From a bacterium (GTDB taxonomy: Bacteria > Actinomycetota > Acidimicrobiia > Acidimicrobiales > CATQHL01): 64,000 bases of DNA. Shown one piece after another: positions 46,986 through 55,639 of the stretch. Numbering within the stretch: position 1 is the first letter of the stretch; every line of letters begins with the position of its first letter. A program made the position numbers and the translations under genes. The stretch covers positions 18,058 through 82,057 of the forward strand of contig JAPPDX010000104.1 of NCBI GenBank assembly GCA_028824415.1, given 5' to 3'. Under the pieces are notes generated by a model. That model worked only from the letters and a program-made list of their open reading frames with translations. It ran no database searches and was not told where the DNA came from.

Positions 46986-48014
46986 ATGACCGAACTCGGC
47001 GAGCGGAGCCTCGACTGGGCGGGCGACCGCATCCGGATGGTCGACCAGACCCGATTGCCGGATGCCTATGTGGTCCTCGAGATCGACGACGTGGCCGGCC
47101 TGGTGGATGCCATCGGGCGCCTGGCGGTGCGGGGCGCCCCGGCGATCGGCGTGGCGGGCGGCTTCGGGGTCGTGCTCGCCGCTCAGGAACACGGCGCCGG
47201 CACCGAGCAGTTCGCGGCGGCCGTGGAAGCCATCCGCACGGCGCGCCCCACCGCCGTCAACCTCACCCGCATGGTCGACCGCGTGGCCGCGTGTGCAGCC
47301 GAGGGCCCGGAGGCGCTACTCGCCGAGGCTCTGGCCGTCCGGGACGAGGAGGTGGCCGCGTCTCTGGCTATGGGACGCCGCGGCGCGGCGCTCGTCGAAG
47401 AGTTGGTGTCGGAGGCCGATGCGGTCACAGCACTCACGATCTGCAACACCGGCGGGTTGGCGACTGTGGAGCGGGGCACCGCCTTGGCTGTGATCCGCAC
47501 CATCCACGAGCGAGGACGCCTGGCGTTGGCGATCGCCACCGAGACCCGCCCGCTGCTGCAAGGTGCTCGGTTGACGGCCTGGGAGCTTGAGCGCATGGGC
47601 GCCCCCTACCGCGTGATCGTCGACGCCGCCGGTCCGGCGCTGCTGTCGCGAGGCATGGCCGATGTCGTGCTGGTGGGCGCCGACCGCATCGCAGCCAACG
47701 GCGACACCGCCAACAAGATCGGCACGTTCGCCCTGGCTGTGGCGGCTCGCTACGCCTCGATCCCGTTCGTGGTGGTGGCGCCCGAGTCCACCGTTGACAT
47801 GGACACCCCGTCGGGAGACGCCATCCAGATCGAGGACCGCGGAGCCGACGAGGTCGTGAACGTGCGCGGCACGCAGATCACCCCCGAGGGCAGCGGCGCC
47901 CTGAATCCCGCATTCGACGTCACCCCCGCCGAACTCATCACAGCCATCGTCACCGACCGCCGGGTCATACGCCTGGACCGGGGCGAGACACCGGCCACCG
48001 ATACCGGCGGCTGA
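46986..48014 (+). CDS. mtnA: S-methyl-5-thioribose-1-phosphate isomerase
   Basis: 342 residues. It catalyses isomerisation of methylthioribose 1-phosphate to methylthioribulose 1-phosphate in methionine salvage. Diagnostic elements: RLAVRGAPAIGVAGGFGV (about residues 43-60), the catalytic Cys in TICNTGGLATVERGTAL (about 152-168), ETRPLLQGARLTAWEL (about 185-200) and the catalytic Asp in VLVGADRIAANGDTANKIGT (about 228-247). These separate it from eIF2B-type relatives. GGGGAG lies about 11 bases before the ATG. Divergent from the SDR. No other salvage gene is nearby. Confidence 0.94.
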   Translation: MTELGERSLDWAGDRIRMVDQTRLPDAYVVLEIDDVAGLVDAIGRLAVRGAPAIGVAGGFGVVLAAQEHGAGTEQFAAAVEAIRTARPTAVNLTRMVDRVAACAAEGPEALLAEALAVRDEEVAASLAMGRRGAALVEELVSEADAVTALTICNTGGLATVERGTALAVIRTIHERGRLALAIATETRPLLQGARLTAWELERMGAPYRVIVDAAGPALLSRGMADVVLVGADRIAANGDTANKIGTFALAVAARYASIPFVVVAPESTVDMDTPSGDAIQIEDRGADEVVNVRGTQITPEGSGALNPAFDVTPAELITAIVTDRRVIRLDRGETPATDTGG

Positions 48015-48129
48015 GCAAACCCGCGAGGGAGGGGGCGCCGGGGGCCGGCCGGCGGAGCGATTTCGCCAGACGCTCCCGACGACGGCCACCGCCGCCCCCG
48101 ACCGGGCACGCCACGGACGGGCGCCCTAC

Positions 48130-48381
48130 TCAGCCGCCGGCGAGTGGGGTGATGAAGTGCACCTCGGCGTCGGGTGGCACTGGCTCGTAGATCGGGTCGG
48201 GCACGATGTCGCCGTCGATGGCGATGGCCGTGGCCGACGTCTGGTCGAGGTGCGCCCGGATGCCGGGGAACATCTCCTCCAGCTTGCGCAGCAGTTCCCG
48301 CACCGTGGCGGCCTCCACCGCCACCTGCGCCACGCCGCCGGTCAGGCGGCGCTGGTTGGAACTGAAGTGCACCTGCGCCAT
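48130..48381 (-). CDS. MoaD/ThiS-like sulfur carrier protein
   Basis: 83 residues ending in the conjugation-type Gly-Gly (HFITPLAGG). VHFSSNQRRLTGG, VRELLRKLEEMFPGIRAHL and IYEPVPPDAEVHFITPLAGG give the beta-grasp pattern of MoaD, the small subunit of molybdopterin synthase. Its ATG shares a base with the stop of the Mo-subunit gene (TGATG), so it is translated together with the hydroxylase. A dedicated carrier in this position suggests a role in supplying or modifying the molybdenum cofactor of the enzyme. Confidence 0.87.
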   Translation of the reverse strand: MAQVHFSSNQRRLTGGVAQVAVEAATVRELLRKLEEMFPGIRAHLDQTSATAIAIDGDIVPDPIYEPVPPDAEVHFITPLAGG

Positions 48382-50633
48382 CAGCCCCCGTCGCCGTTGC
48401 CGGACATGATCGCCTCCAGCACACGCGGCGGCGACAGCGGCAGCTCTCGGATCCGCGAACCGGTGGCGTCGTACACCGCGTTGGCGAGGGCGGGCAGCGG
48501 CGGCACGATGCCGACCTCGCCCACGCCCCGCACCCCGTACGGGTGGTTGGGGTTGGGAACCTCCACGATGATGGTCTCGATCATCGGCAGGTCCGAGGCC
48601 ACCGGGATGCGGTAGTCCAGAAAGCCGGGGTTCTCCATGATGCCGTCGGCGTCGTGGATGTACTCCTCGTTGAGCGCCCAGCCGATGCCCTGCACCACGC
48701 CGCCCTGCATCTGGCCCTCGACGTAGTCGGGGTGGATGGCGGTGCCGGCGTCCTGGGCGGTCGTGTAGCGCTCCACGGTCACCCGGCCGGTCTCCTCGTC
48801 GACCGAGACGTCCACAACTTGCACCGAGAAGGCCGGACCTGCGCCGCGGGCGTTGAGGGAGGCGGTGGCACCCAGCGGGCCGCCGGTGCGTCCGGCCTCG
48901 GCGGTGATGTCGGCCAGCGCCAGCGGCTCGTGCTCGCCGCCGCTGTGGGTGGCCTGGCCGTCCGCCCACTCGACGTCGTCGACTTCGCATTCCCACATGC
49001 GGGCGGCCCGTCCCCGAAGCTGGCCCTTCAAGTCACGGCAGGCCTCCACGACCGCCATCCCGGTGGCGAAGGTGGCGCGGCTGCCCTCGGTGACGTCGGT
49101 GAAGCCCACCACCTCGGTGTCGCCCACAACCGGCTGGATGGCGTGAACGTCGATCCCCAACTCCTCAGCGGCCATGAGCGCCATGGAGGCACGGCTGCCG
49201 CCGATGTCGGGGCTGCCGGTGACCACGGTCGCGGTGCCGTTCTCGTTGAGGTTCACGGTGGCGCTCGACGCCTCACCGATGTTGAACCAGAACCCGCTCG
49301 CCACGCCGCGGCCGTGACCGGGAGCCGGTTCGCTGCGGTAGTGCTCGCTGTCGCGGATGGCCTCGAGGCACTCGCGCAGCCCGATCAGCGGCCACTTCGG
49401 GCCGTAGGGGGCCTGGTCGCCGGCACTCGGGCAGTTCAGCAGCCTCAGATCGATGGGATCGATGTCCAGACGCTGGGCGATCTCGTCCACGAGGGTGTCG
49501 GTGGCGAAGGCGGCCATCGGCGCCGACGGGGCCCGGTAGGCGGCGTTCACCGGCTTGTTCACGACCACCTCGTAGCCCTCGATAACGAAGTTCTCCACGT
49601 TGTAGGGCGCCACCACGCACATGCAGCCGAGCATCGCCCAGACCCCCGGGAAGGCGCCGCTCTCGTAGGCCAGCCAGGCCTTGGCGGCGATGATCCTCCC
49701 ATCCCCGGTGGCGCCGAGCTTGACGCGGATCACCGAGCCCGGTGTCGGACCGGTCGCCCGGAAGACCTCGTCGCGGCTCATCACCATCTTCACCGGTCGC
49801 CCGGACCGGGCCGAGAGTTCCACCGCCAGCGGCTCCAGGTAGATGGTGGTCTTGCCGCCGAAACCGCCGCCGATCTCGGCGGGGATCACCTTGATGCGCG
49901 AGGTGTCCCAGCCCAGCATGGCGGCGGTCTGGGAGCGCACCCGGAAGTGGCCCTGGGATGAGCACCAGATGACCGTCTTGCCGTCCTGGCCGGTGTCGGC
50001 CACACAGGCATGGGGCTCGATGTAGCCCTGATGGATGGGCTTGGTGACGAACTCACCCTCCACGACGATGTCGGACTCGGCGAATCCCTTCTCGATGTCA
50101 CCGCGCTCGTAGCAGGTGCGGTTGGCGACGTTGGAGGGCTCAGTGGGCTCGGAGTCCAGGCCGGTCGTGAAGATGTCCTCGTGCAGCAGCGGGGCGCCGG
50201 GCTCCATGGCCGCGAGGATGTCCAGGGTGTGGGGGAGCACCTCGTAGGTCACAGCTATGGCCTCGGCTGCGTCCTTGGCCTGGCGGCGGGTGGCGGCGGC
50301 GACAGCGGCGACCGCGTGGCCCTCGTAGAGCACCTTGTCGCGGGCCATGAGATTGAGCGTCATGTTCCGCTCGGGATCGTCGGCCGGCAGGTCACCGAAG
50401 TCCGCGCCGGTGATGATGGCCCGTACACCGGGCATGGCCTCCGCCGCCGACGTGTCGATCGCGACGATCCGGGCGTGGGCGTGCGGGGACCGCAGGATGT
50501 GTCCGTACAGCATCCCGGGCAGCACCAGGTCGGCCGCGTAACGGGCCTTGCCGACGACCTTGTCGAGGCCGTCGTGGCGGACCGGGCGCGTCCCGACGTA
50601 GCGGTAGCTGGGCCGTTGTTCGGTGATGGTCAT
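48381..50633 (-). CDS. Molybdenum hydroxylase large subunit (xanthine dehydrogenase/CoxL family)
   Basis: 750 residues from the ATG at 50633 (ATGA overlap with the 2Fe-2S gene). N-terminal a/b hammerhead (VVGKARYAADLVLPGMLYGHILRSPHAHARI), then Mo-cofactor elements QGYIEPHACVA (about residue 200), IGGGFGGKT (about 255), AAYRAPSAPMAAF (about 365), and the active-site Glu region GVRGVGEVGIVPPLPALANAV (about 695). CO dehydrogenase proper has a Cys motif (AYRCSF) that is absent here, so it is not a CO dehydrogenase. The substrate may be a purine, aldehyde, nicotinate or other heterocycle. Follows the FAD and 2Fe-2S subunit genes. Confidence 0.93.
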   Translation of the reverse strand: MTITEQRPSYRYVGTRPVRHDGLDKVVGKARYAADLVLPGMLYGHILRSPHAHARIVAIDTSAAEAMPGVRAIITGADFGDLPADDPERNMTLNLMARDKVLYEGHAVAAVAAATRRQAKDAAEAIAVTYEVLPHTLDILAAMEPGAPLLHEDIFTTGLDSEPTEPSNVANRTCYERGDIEKGFAESDIVVEGEFVTKPIHQGYIEPHACVADTGQDGKTVIWCSSQGHFRVRSQTAAMLGWDTSRIKVIPAEIGGGFGGKTTIYLEPLAVELSARSGRPVKMVMSRDEVFRATGPTPGSVIRVKLGATGDGRIIAAKAWLAYESGAFPGVWAMLGCMCVVAPYNVENFVIEGYEVVVNKPVNAAYRAPSAPMAAFATDTLVDEIAQRLDIDPIDLRLLNCPSAGDQAPYGPKWPLIGLRECLEAIRDSEHYRSEPAPGHGRGVASGFWFNIGEASSATVNLNENGTATVVTGSPDIGGSRASMALMAAEELGIDVHAIQPVVGDTEVVGFTDVTEGSRATFATGMAVVEACRDLKGQLRGRAARMWECEVDDVEWADGQATHSGGEHEPLALADITAEAGRTGGPLGATASLNARGAGPAFSVQVVDVSVDEETGRVTVERYTTAQDAGTAIHPDYVEGQMQGGVVQGIGWALNEEYIHDADGIMENPGFLDYRIPVASDLPMIETIIVEVPNPNHPYGVRGVGEVGIVPPLPALANAVYDATGSRIRELPLSPPRVLEAIMSGNGDGG

Positions 50634-51115
50634 CCCGCCACCTCCTCCTTCATCCGGTCTGCTGCAACCAGCACCGAGCGGATGATCTTGTCGTACCCCG
50701 TGCAGCGGCAGAGGTTGCCGGCCAGCGCATAGCGCACCTCCGTCTCGGTCGGGTCGGGGTTGCGGTCCAGCAGGGCCTTGGCGGCCACCAGGAACCCCGG
50801 GGTGCACACGCCACACTGCAGGGCGGCGCCCTCCAGGAAGCACTCCTGCAGCGGGTGCAGGTGGTCGCCGTCGGCGATGCCCTCGACGGTGACGATGGTG
50901 GCACCGTCGGCCTCGGGGGCGAACACCAGGCACGAGCACTGCAACCGGCCGTCAAGGATGATCGAGCAGGCGCCGCAGTCGCCGGTGCCGCAGCCCTCCT
51001 TGGCGCCCATGAGGCGCACCTCGTCGCGCAGCGCGTCCAGCAGGGACTCACCGGCGTCGCACAGGAACTCGACATCGTCGCCGTTGATGTTGCAACTGAC
51101 ATGGGTGCGGCTCAC
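50630..51115 (-). CDS. Molybdenum hydroxylase 2Fe-2S subunit
   Basis: 161 residues from the GTG at 51115, overlapping the FAD-subunit stop (GTGA). Eight Cys form two 2Fe-2S clusters: EGCGTGDCGACSIILDGRLQCSC (about residues 41-63, plant-ferredoxin type) and QCGVCTPGFLVAAKAL with GNLCRCTGYDKI (about 101-144, helical type). It passes electrons from the Mo site to FAD. Length and spacing are canonical. Confidence 0.95.
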   Translation of the reverse strand: MSRTHVSCNINGDDVEFLCDAGESLLDALRDEVRLMGAKEGCGTGDCGACSIILDGRLQCSCLVFAPEADGATIVTVEGIADGDHLHPLQECFLEGAALQCGVCTPGFLVAAKALLDRNPDPTETEVRYALAGNLCRCTGYDKIIRSVLVAADRMKEEVAG

Positions 51116-51978
51116 CGCCCACCTCCGTTCCCGGCCCGTCCGGCCGCCTCGGCCACCGCTCGCTTGGCGAGCACACCCGCCACCTGCCGCCGGTAGGCGA
51201 TGGTGCCTCTCTTGTCGTCGATGGGGCTGGCGGCCCCGGCGCAAGCTGCGGCGACGGTGGCCAGGACATCATCGCTGATGGGCCGGCCCACGAGTGCTTC
51301 GGTGGCCGCCGGCACGAGCACCACCGTCGGTGCCACGGCCCCCAGGGCGATCGTGGCCTCGCTGCAGTTGCCGCCGGCGTCGAGGCTGATCCGGGCCGCG
51401 GCGCCGACGATGGCGATGTCCATCTCGGTGCGCGGGATCAGTCGCAGGTAGGCATCGGAGGTGCGGGCAGGCGGCCGGTCGATCTCGAACTCCACGACGA
51501 ACTCGCCCGGGGCCAGGGAGGTCCGCCCAGGGCCTGTCGGAACGTCGGCGACCGCGACGGTGCGCTCGCCGCCGGGTCCGGCCACCACCGCTCGAGCGTC
51601 GTTCACGACGAGAGGGGGGACGGAGTCCGCCGCCGGCGAGGCGTTGCACAGGTTGCCGCCGAGGCTCGCCCGGTTCTGGATCTGGTCGGATCCGATCAGA
51701 CCCGCCGCGTGGACGAGACCGGGCAGGTCGGCCGCCAGAGCGGCGTTGTCCGTCAGGTCCGACGTCGGAGCCGCGGCTCCGACGCGCCACGTGCCGTTGT
51801 CCAGGGACACCTCGGTGAGCCGGGCGATCTTCTTCAAGTCGATGATGACACTGGGCTCGGGCCGGCCCGCCCGCATCTGGGGGACGAGGTCGGTGGCACC
51901 CGCGAAGACCGTGGCCTCGGGATCGCCGATGAGCAGCTCCACCACTTCCGCGATCGATGCCGGTGCGACGTACCTCAC
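51112..51978 (-). CDS. Molybdenum hydroxylase FAD-binding subunit (CoxM type)
   Basis: 288 residues from a GTG at 51978. FAD contacts: ATVFAGATDLVPQMRAG (about residues 22-38) and the second loop RASLGGNLCNASPAAD (about 103-118). The C-terminal CO_deh_flav_C domain includes RTEMDIAIVGAAARI and PIDDKRGTIAYRRQVAGVL (about 252-270). It is the first gene of the operon FAD, 2Fe-2S, Mo subunit, MoaD-like. A GAGAGAAGAA stretch before the start may be the ribosome site. All residues expected are present. Confidence 0.94.
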   Translation of the reverse strand: MRYVAPASIAEVVELLIGDPEATVFAGATDLVPQMRAGRPEPSVIIDLKKIARLTEVSLDNGTWRVGAAAPTSDLTDNAALAADLPGLVHAAGLIGSDQIQNRASLGGNLCNASPAADSVPPLVVNDARAVVAGPGGERTVAVADVPTGPGRTSLAPGEFVVEFEIDRPPARTSDAYLRLIPRTEMDIAIVGAAARISLDAGGNCSEATIALGAVAPTVVLVPAATEALVGRPISDDVLATVAAACAGAASPIDDKRGTIAYRRQVAGVLAKRAVAEAAGRAGNGGGR

Positions 51979-52101
51979 GGGTTCTTCTCTCTCACGACGG
52001 GTCTCCCTCCGCGGGTTGCGGACCCAAACTGTATTGCGGTGACCGTTCGGTCACATTGTTGTGGACAGCGGTTATCTGCGGGGCGCGCCCCGAGGCTACG
52101 G

Positions 52102-52605
52102 TCACCATCTCTCCGAACCGGGGACACCCTTGAACGGCCCCACGATGTCGCCGGTGACCCAACCGCCGTAGAAGCGCCCGGGCTGGGGGCGCACGACCTC
52201 GTCGTCGAGGAAGCAGGAGAAGTCGGCCGGGTAGAACGACACATAGTTCGCCAAGTCGGCGAACGCCGGGATGGGCTGCGGGTAGCTCCAGGCGCGGCCG
52301 ACGACCGCGAGTCCCCCGGCGGAGACCGTCCAGTAGGCCGCCGAGCCTTTCCATTCGCAGAAGCTGCGGCCCGGAGCCCGCGAGAAGTACTCACGGGCGG
52401 TGTCGGCCGGCGGTACGTAGTAGGTGGGCGGATGTGACGTCTCCAGCACGCGCACCGACTGCGACGACTCTGCGATGACGACACCGCCGAGGGTGACGCA
52501 CACGCGACGGGCGGCGGGCTCGAGTGCCGGGGGGCGGGGATAGTCCCATACCGACTCCTGGCCGAGTCCGGCCGGATCGGGCTGGGGCAGTCCTTGCTTT
52601 CGCAC
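52102..52605 (-). CDS. DUF427 family protein
   Basis: About 167 residues from the GTG at 52605. DUF427 elements are RVCVTLGGVVIAES, ETSHPPTYYVPPADT, RSFCEWKGSAAYWTV and the end AFADLANYVSFYPADFSCFLDDEVV followed by PGRFYGGWVTGDIVGPFKG. The Cys in FCEWKG and the aromatic residues are conserved in the family, which has a beta-tent fold and no assigned activity. The gene is divergent from the ornithine cyclodeaminase-like gene and 123 bases upstream of the hydroxylase operon on the same strand. Confidence 0.9.
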   Translation of the reverse strand: MRKQGLPQPDPAGLGQESVWDYPRPPALEPAARRVCVTLGGVVIAESSQSVRVLETSHPPTYYVPPADTAREYFSRAPGRSFCEWKGSAAYWTVSAGGLAVVGRAWSYPQPIPAFADLANYVSFYPADFSCFLDDEVVRPQPGRFYGGWVTGDIVGPFKGVPGSERW

Positions 52606-52715
52606 TGCGCCGACGATACCCAGACGGCTCCGTGGAGGAGACGGCTTCCTGGAGGGTGGACGGGTGTCGACGCCGGATGTGGGACCTCCGAGCCGCTCTG
52701 CGCGAGGCTGCGGGT

Positions 52716-53657
52716 GTGGAGGTGTTCGATGCCGCCGCGGTCCGGGCGGCGACGCCGTGGCCGGAACTGATGGAGGCGATCGCTGGGGTGCTGGGCGACG
52801 CCGGTGCCCTGGCTCCCGAACGGCATGTCCATGCCCTGGCACTTCCGGGCGGAGCCCAGGGGTCGTTGCTGGTGATGCCGGCCTGGCGGTCCGACGACGT
52901 CATCGGTGTGAAGGCGGTCACCTACTTCCCGACGAATGCCGGCGGCGTCACCCCGACCATCAATGCCGGGTACCTACTGTTCGACGGACAGTCGGGACGG
53001 CTCGTGGCGTCACTCGACGGCGACGAACTGACCGTGCGGCGAACGGCAGCGGTCTCCGCGCTGGCGGCTCGCCACCTCGCCCGCCCCGAGGCCGGGAGGC
53101 TGCTGGTCGTCGGTACGGGTCAACTGGCGACGGCCGTGGCACGAGCGCACTCCCACGGGCGCCGGTTGACGTCGGTGGAGGTCTGGGGCCGCAACGCCCG
53201 CCGCGCCGGCGACGTGGCCGCGGCCTTGGCCGGGCACGGTTTGCCCGCAAGGGCGGTGGACGACCTCGACGTCGCCGTCGCGGGGGCCGAACTGATCACG
53301 TGTGTCACCGGCGCCACCGAGCCGCTGATCGCCGGGCGCCTTCTGCAGCCGGGTGCTCATCTGGATCTGATTGGCAGCTTCCGCCCTGACATGCGCGAGG
53401 CCGACGACGACGCCGTGCGGCGTGCCGCGGTGTTCGTGGACACGCGCCCCGGCGCGGTACTGGCTGGCGACCTGGCCCGCCCGCTCGCTGCAGGCGTGAT
53501 CGACGAGAGTTCGGTGGTTGCCGACCTCGCCGACTTGGTCCTGGGACGTCACCCCGGCCGCGCCGTGTCCGAGCAGATCACGCTGTTCAAGTCCGCCGGG
53601 TTCGCTCTCGCCGACCTGGCGGCGGCGCAATTGGTCTGGGACTCGAGCCGGGAGTGA
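52716..53657 (+). CDS. Ornithine cyclodeaminase/mu-crystallin family protein
   Basis: 313 residues from the GTG at 52716, the family's usual N-terminus (VEVFDAAAVRAATPWPEL); an ATG at 52677 is the alternative. LVMPAWRSDDVIGVKAVTYFP (about residues 50-70) holds the substrate-binding Lys, RRTAAVSALAARHLARP is conserved, and the NAD Rossmann motif is LLVVGTGQLATAVARAH (about 129-145). ADLVLGRHPGR and LFKSAGFALADLAAA close the fold. The family includes ornithine cyclodeaminase, ketimine reductases and amino acid dehydrogenases; the reaction cannot be fixed. It leads the plus-strand nitrogen-compound cluster. Confidence 0.92.
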   Translation: MEVFDAAAVRAATPWPELMEAIAGVLGDAGALAPERHVHALALPGGAQGSLLVMPAWRSDDVIGVKAVTYFPTNAGGVTPTINAGYLLFDGQSGRLVASLDGDELTVRRTAAVSALAARHLARPEAGRLLVVGTGQLATAVARAHSHGRRLTSVEVWGRNARRAGDVAAALAGHGLPARAVDDLDVAVAGAELITCVTGATEPLIAGRLLQPGAHLDLIGSFRPDMREADDDAVRRAAVFVDTRPGAVLAGDLARPLAAGVIDESSVVADLADLVLGRHPGRAVSEQITLFKSAGFALADLAAAQLVWDSSRE

Positions 53658-53682
53658 TATTTCGAGCGCATCGTGCATATCA
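53655..53682 (+). promoter_or_regulatory. Inverted repeat upstream of hydantoin-type cluster
   Basis: TGATAT (53655-53660) and ATATCA (53677-53682) flank a 16-base spacer, followed 51 bases on by a -10-like TAGAGT (53734-53739). This may be an operator/promoter for the racemase, DUF917, hydantoinase and dipeptidase genes. The first arm overlaps the upstream stop codon. Confidence 0.3.
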
Positions 53683-53775
53683 TCAGGCCGCCGCTGCGCG
53701 ATCTGCGTATCTGGCGCAGCAGAGGCCTGTCCGTAGAGTCGGGTCGACTCCAACACCACCACCCCGAGGTCGGGA

Positions 53776-54549
53776 ATGACGCGAATCCTCTGGATCAACC
53801 CCGTGGGCACAGACGCCTACGACGCCCCCATCGGCGCCGAGCTGCGTTCCGAGGCGGCCCCGGGAACGCGGGTCGATGTCTGCTCGCTGCCCGGTGCCGG
53901 ACCACAGCACCTGGAGTGGAACGCCTTGGAGGCCGTGGTGGCGGGGCCCACGATGGGCGTGATCCGCTGGGCGGCCGAGGGGGGCGCCTACGACGCGGCG
54001 GTGATCGGGTGCTTCTACGACCCATTCCTGCGCGGCGCTCGCGAGTTGTCCGGGGCCATGGCCGTGACCGCGCCAGCCGAGGCCTGCCTCCACGCCGCCT
54101 CGACGGTCGGCGAGCGCATCTCCATCCTCGTGGGCCGCAAGAAGTGGATCCCCGAGATGCACGAGAACGTCGTGAAGTACGGGTTCGGCGATCGCCTGGC
54201 CTCGTTCCGCGTCCTGGAGATGAGCGTGGACGACTTCCAGGCCGACCCGGCGTACACCCAGCAACGGATAATGGCCGAGGCCGAGGCGGCCGTCGCCACC
54301 GACCGCGCCGACGCCGTCATCCTCGGATGCACCATCGAGTTCGGCTTCTACCGGGAGGTGCAGCGCAAGATCGGCGTGCCCGTCATCGACGCCATCACCG
54401 CCCCGCTCCGCTACGCCGAGTTCCTGGCCACTCTCGGTGCCGACCACGGCTGGCGCACCAGCCGGGCGGGGGGCTACGACGCCGTGCCCCCGCGGGAGCT
54501 GGCGTGGATCCCGGTCGTCGAGCCTGTGCTGAACACCGATCCACGATGA
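53776..54549 (+). CDS. Asp/Glu/hydantoin racemase family protein
   Basis: 257 residues. The two catalytic Cys are visible in AAVIGCFYDPFL (about residue 77) and VILGCTIEFGFY (about residue 185), the pair that removes and re-adds the alpha proton without cofactor. The N-terminal ILWINPVGTDAYD and the C-terminal VPVIDAITAPLRYAEFLATL match the AroM/hydantoin-racemase group. It acts probably on hydantoins or related amino acid derivatives. Ten bases before the DUF917 gene, so cotranscribed. Confidence 0.9.
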   Translation: MTRILWINPVGTDAYDAPIGAELRSEAAPGTRVDVCSLPGAGPQHLEWNALEAVVAGPTMGVIRWAAEGGAYDAAVIGCFYDPFLRGARELSGAMAVTAPAEACLHAASTVGERISILVGRKKWIPEMHENVVKYGFGDRLASFRVLEMSVDDFQADPAYTQQRIMAEAEAAVATDRADAVILGCTIEFGFYREVQRKIGVPVIDAITAPLRYAEFLATLGADHGWRTSRAGGYDAVPPRELAWIPVVEPVLNTDPR

Positions 54550-54559
54550 GAGCGACCCG

Positions 54560-55639
54560 GTGCTGACCATGGACCTCCTGACCCACGACGACATCGAGAC
54601 GCTGTGCCTCGGAGCCACGCTGCTGGGCACCGGCGGCGGCGGCGACCCCTACGTGGCGAAACTCCTGGCGCAGCAGGCCCTGGCAACCTACGGCCCGGTC
54701 CGGGTCGTCGACCCCGGGGACCTGCCGCCGGATGCGCTGGTGCTCACCACGGCGGTGATCGGGGCGCCCACGGTGACCCTCGAGAAGATCCCCGCCGGCA
54801 CCGAGTTCGTGGGTTCGGTGGAGGCCCTCGCCTCGTATCTCGGCAAGGAGCCGGCGGCCATCATGTCCATCGAGGTGGGTGGGCTCAACACGCTCGTGCC
54901 CATCGCCACGGCGGCCGAGATGGGCCTGCCGATCGTGAACGCCGACGGCATGCGCCGGGCGTTCCCGCAGATCGAGATGACGGTCTTCACGCTGGCCGGC
55001 CTGCCCGCGGGTCCGCTGTCGATCGCCGACGAGAAGGGCAACCAGTGCGTCTTCAAGACCACGAACAACCACGTGGCCGAGGCGCTGGCCCGGGCGGCGG
55101 TGATCCAGCTGGGCATGGCCAACGCCATCAGCTGCTACCCGCTGACCGCCGGGCAGATCGCCGAGGGTGCCATCGTCGGCTCGTTGACCTACTGCAATGA
55201 GGTGGCCGGGCTGCTCGAGGCGGTCCAGCGAGCCGACGAGGGCGCCTGGGAGCGGTTCCTGTCGGAGTCCGGCTCGGTGGAGTTCTTCCGGGGCAAGGTC
55301 GTGGACCTGGACCGGCGGACGACGGCGGGCTTCGCCCGATCCACGGTGATCCTCGAGGACCTAGACGGCTCCGGCGACATCATGCGTATCGAGGTGCAGA
55401 ACGAGAACCTCATCGCTTTCCGTGACGGTGAGGCCGTCATCACCACGCCGAATCTCATCTGCATGCTGGACCTCGAGACGTTCGACCCGATCACCACCGA
55501 GTACATCGCCTACGGCCACCGGGTCATCGTCATCGGCATGCCCTGCGCACCCGAATGGCACCGGCCGGGCATGCTCGAACTCGTCGGTCCGGAGGCGTTC
55601 GGCTACGACGACGTGGACTTCGTGGAGCTGCCCCGATGA
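54560..55639 (+). CDS. DUF917 family protein (S-methyl-thiohydantoin desulfurase-like)
   Basis: 359 residues from a GTG at 54560, with an ATG at 54569 as alternative. DUF917 elements: LLTHDDIETLCLGATLLGTGGGGDPYVA (about residues 6-33), AVIGAPTVTLEKIPAG (about 65-80), EVGGLNTLVPIATAAEMGLPIVNADGMRRAFPQIEM (about 112-147) and VIVIGMPCAPEWHRP (about 325-339). Members cluster with hydantoinase/oxoprolinase proteins; some are described as S-methyl thiohydantoin desulfurases. Here too it overlaps the hydantoinase gene (ATGA). The exact substrate is not known. Confidence 0.9.
   Translation: MLTMDLLTHDDIETLCLGATLLGTGGGGDPYVAKLLAQQALATYGPVRVVDPGDLPPDALVLTTAVIGAPTVTLEKIPAGTEFVGSVEALASYLGKEPAAIMSIEVGGLNTLVPIATAAEMGLPIVNADGMRRAFPQIEMTVFTLAGLPAGPLSIADEKGNQCVFKTTNNHVAEALARAAVIQLGMANAISCYPLTAGQIAEGAIVGSLTYCNEVAGLLEAVQRADEGAWERFLSESGSVEFFRGKVVDLDRRTTAGFARSTVILEDLDGSGDIMRIEVQNENLIAFRDGEAVITTPNLICMLDLETFDPITTEYIAYGHRVIVIGMPCAPEWHRPGMLELVGPEAFGYDDVDFVELPR

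Noticed and set aside
48381..50633. Aerobic CO dehydrogenase large subunit
   Set aside because: The Cys-containing active-site loop (AYRCSF) of form I CoxL is replaced by AYRAPSAP.
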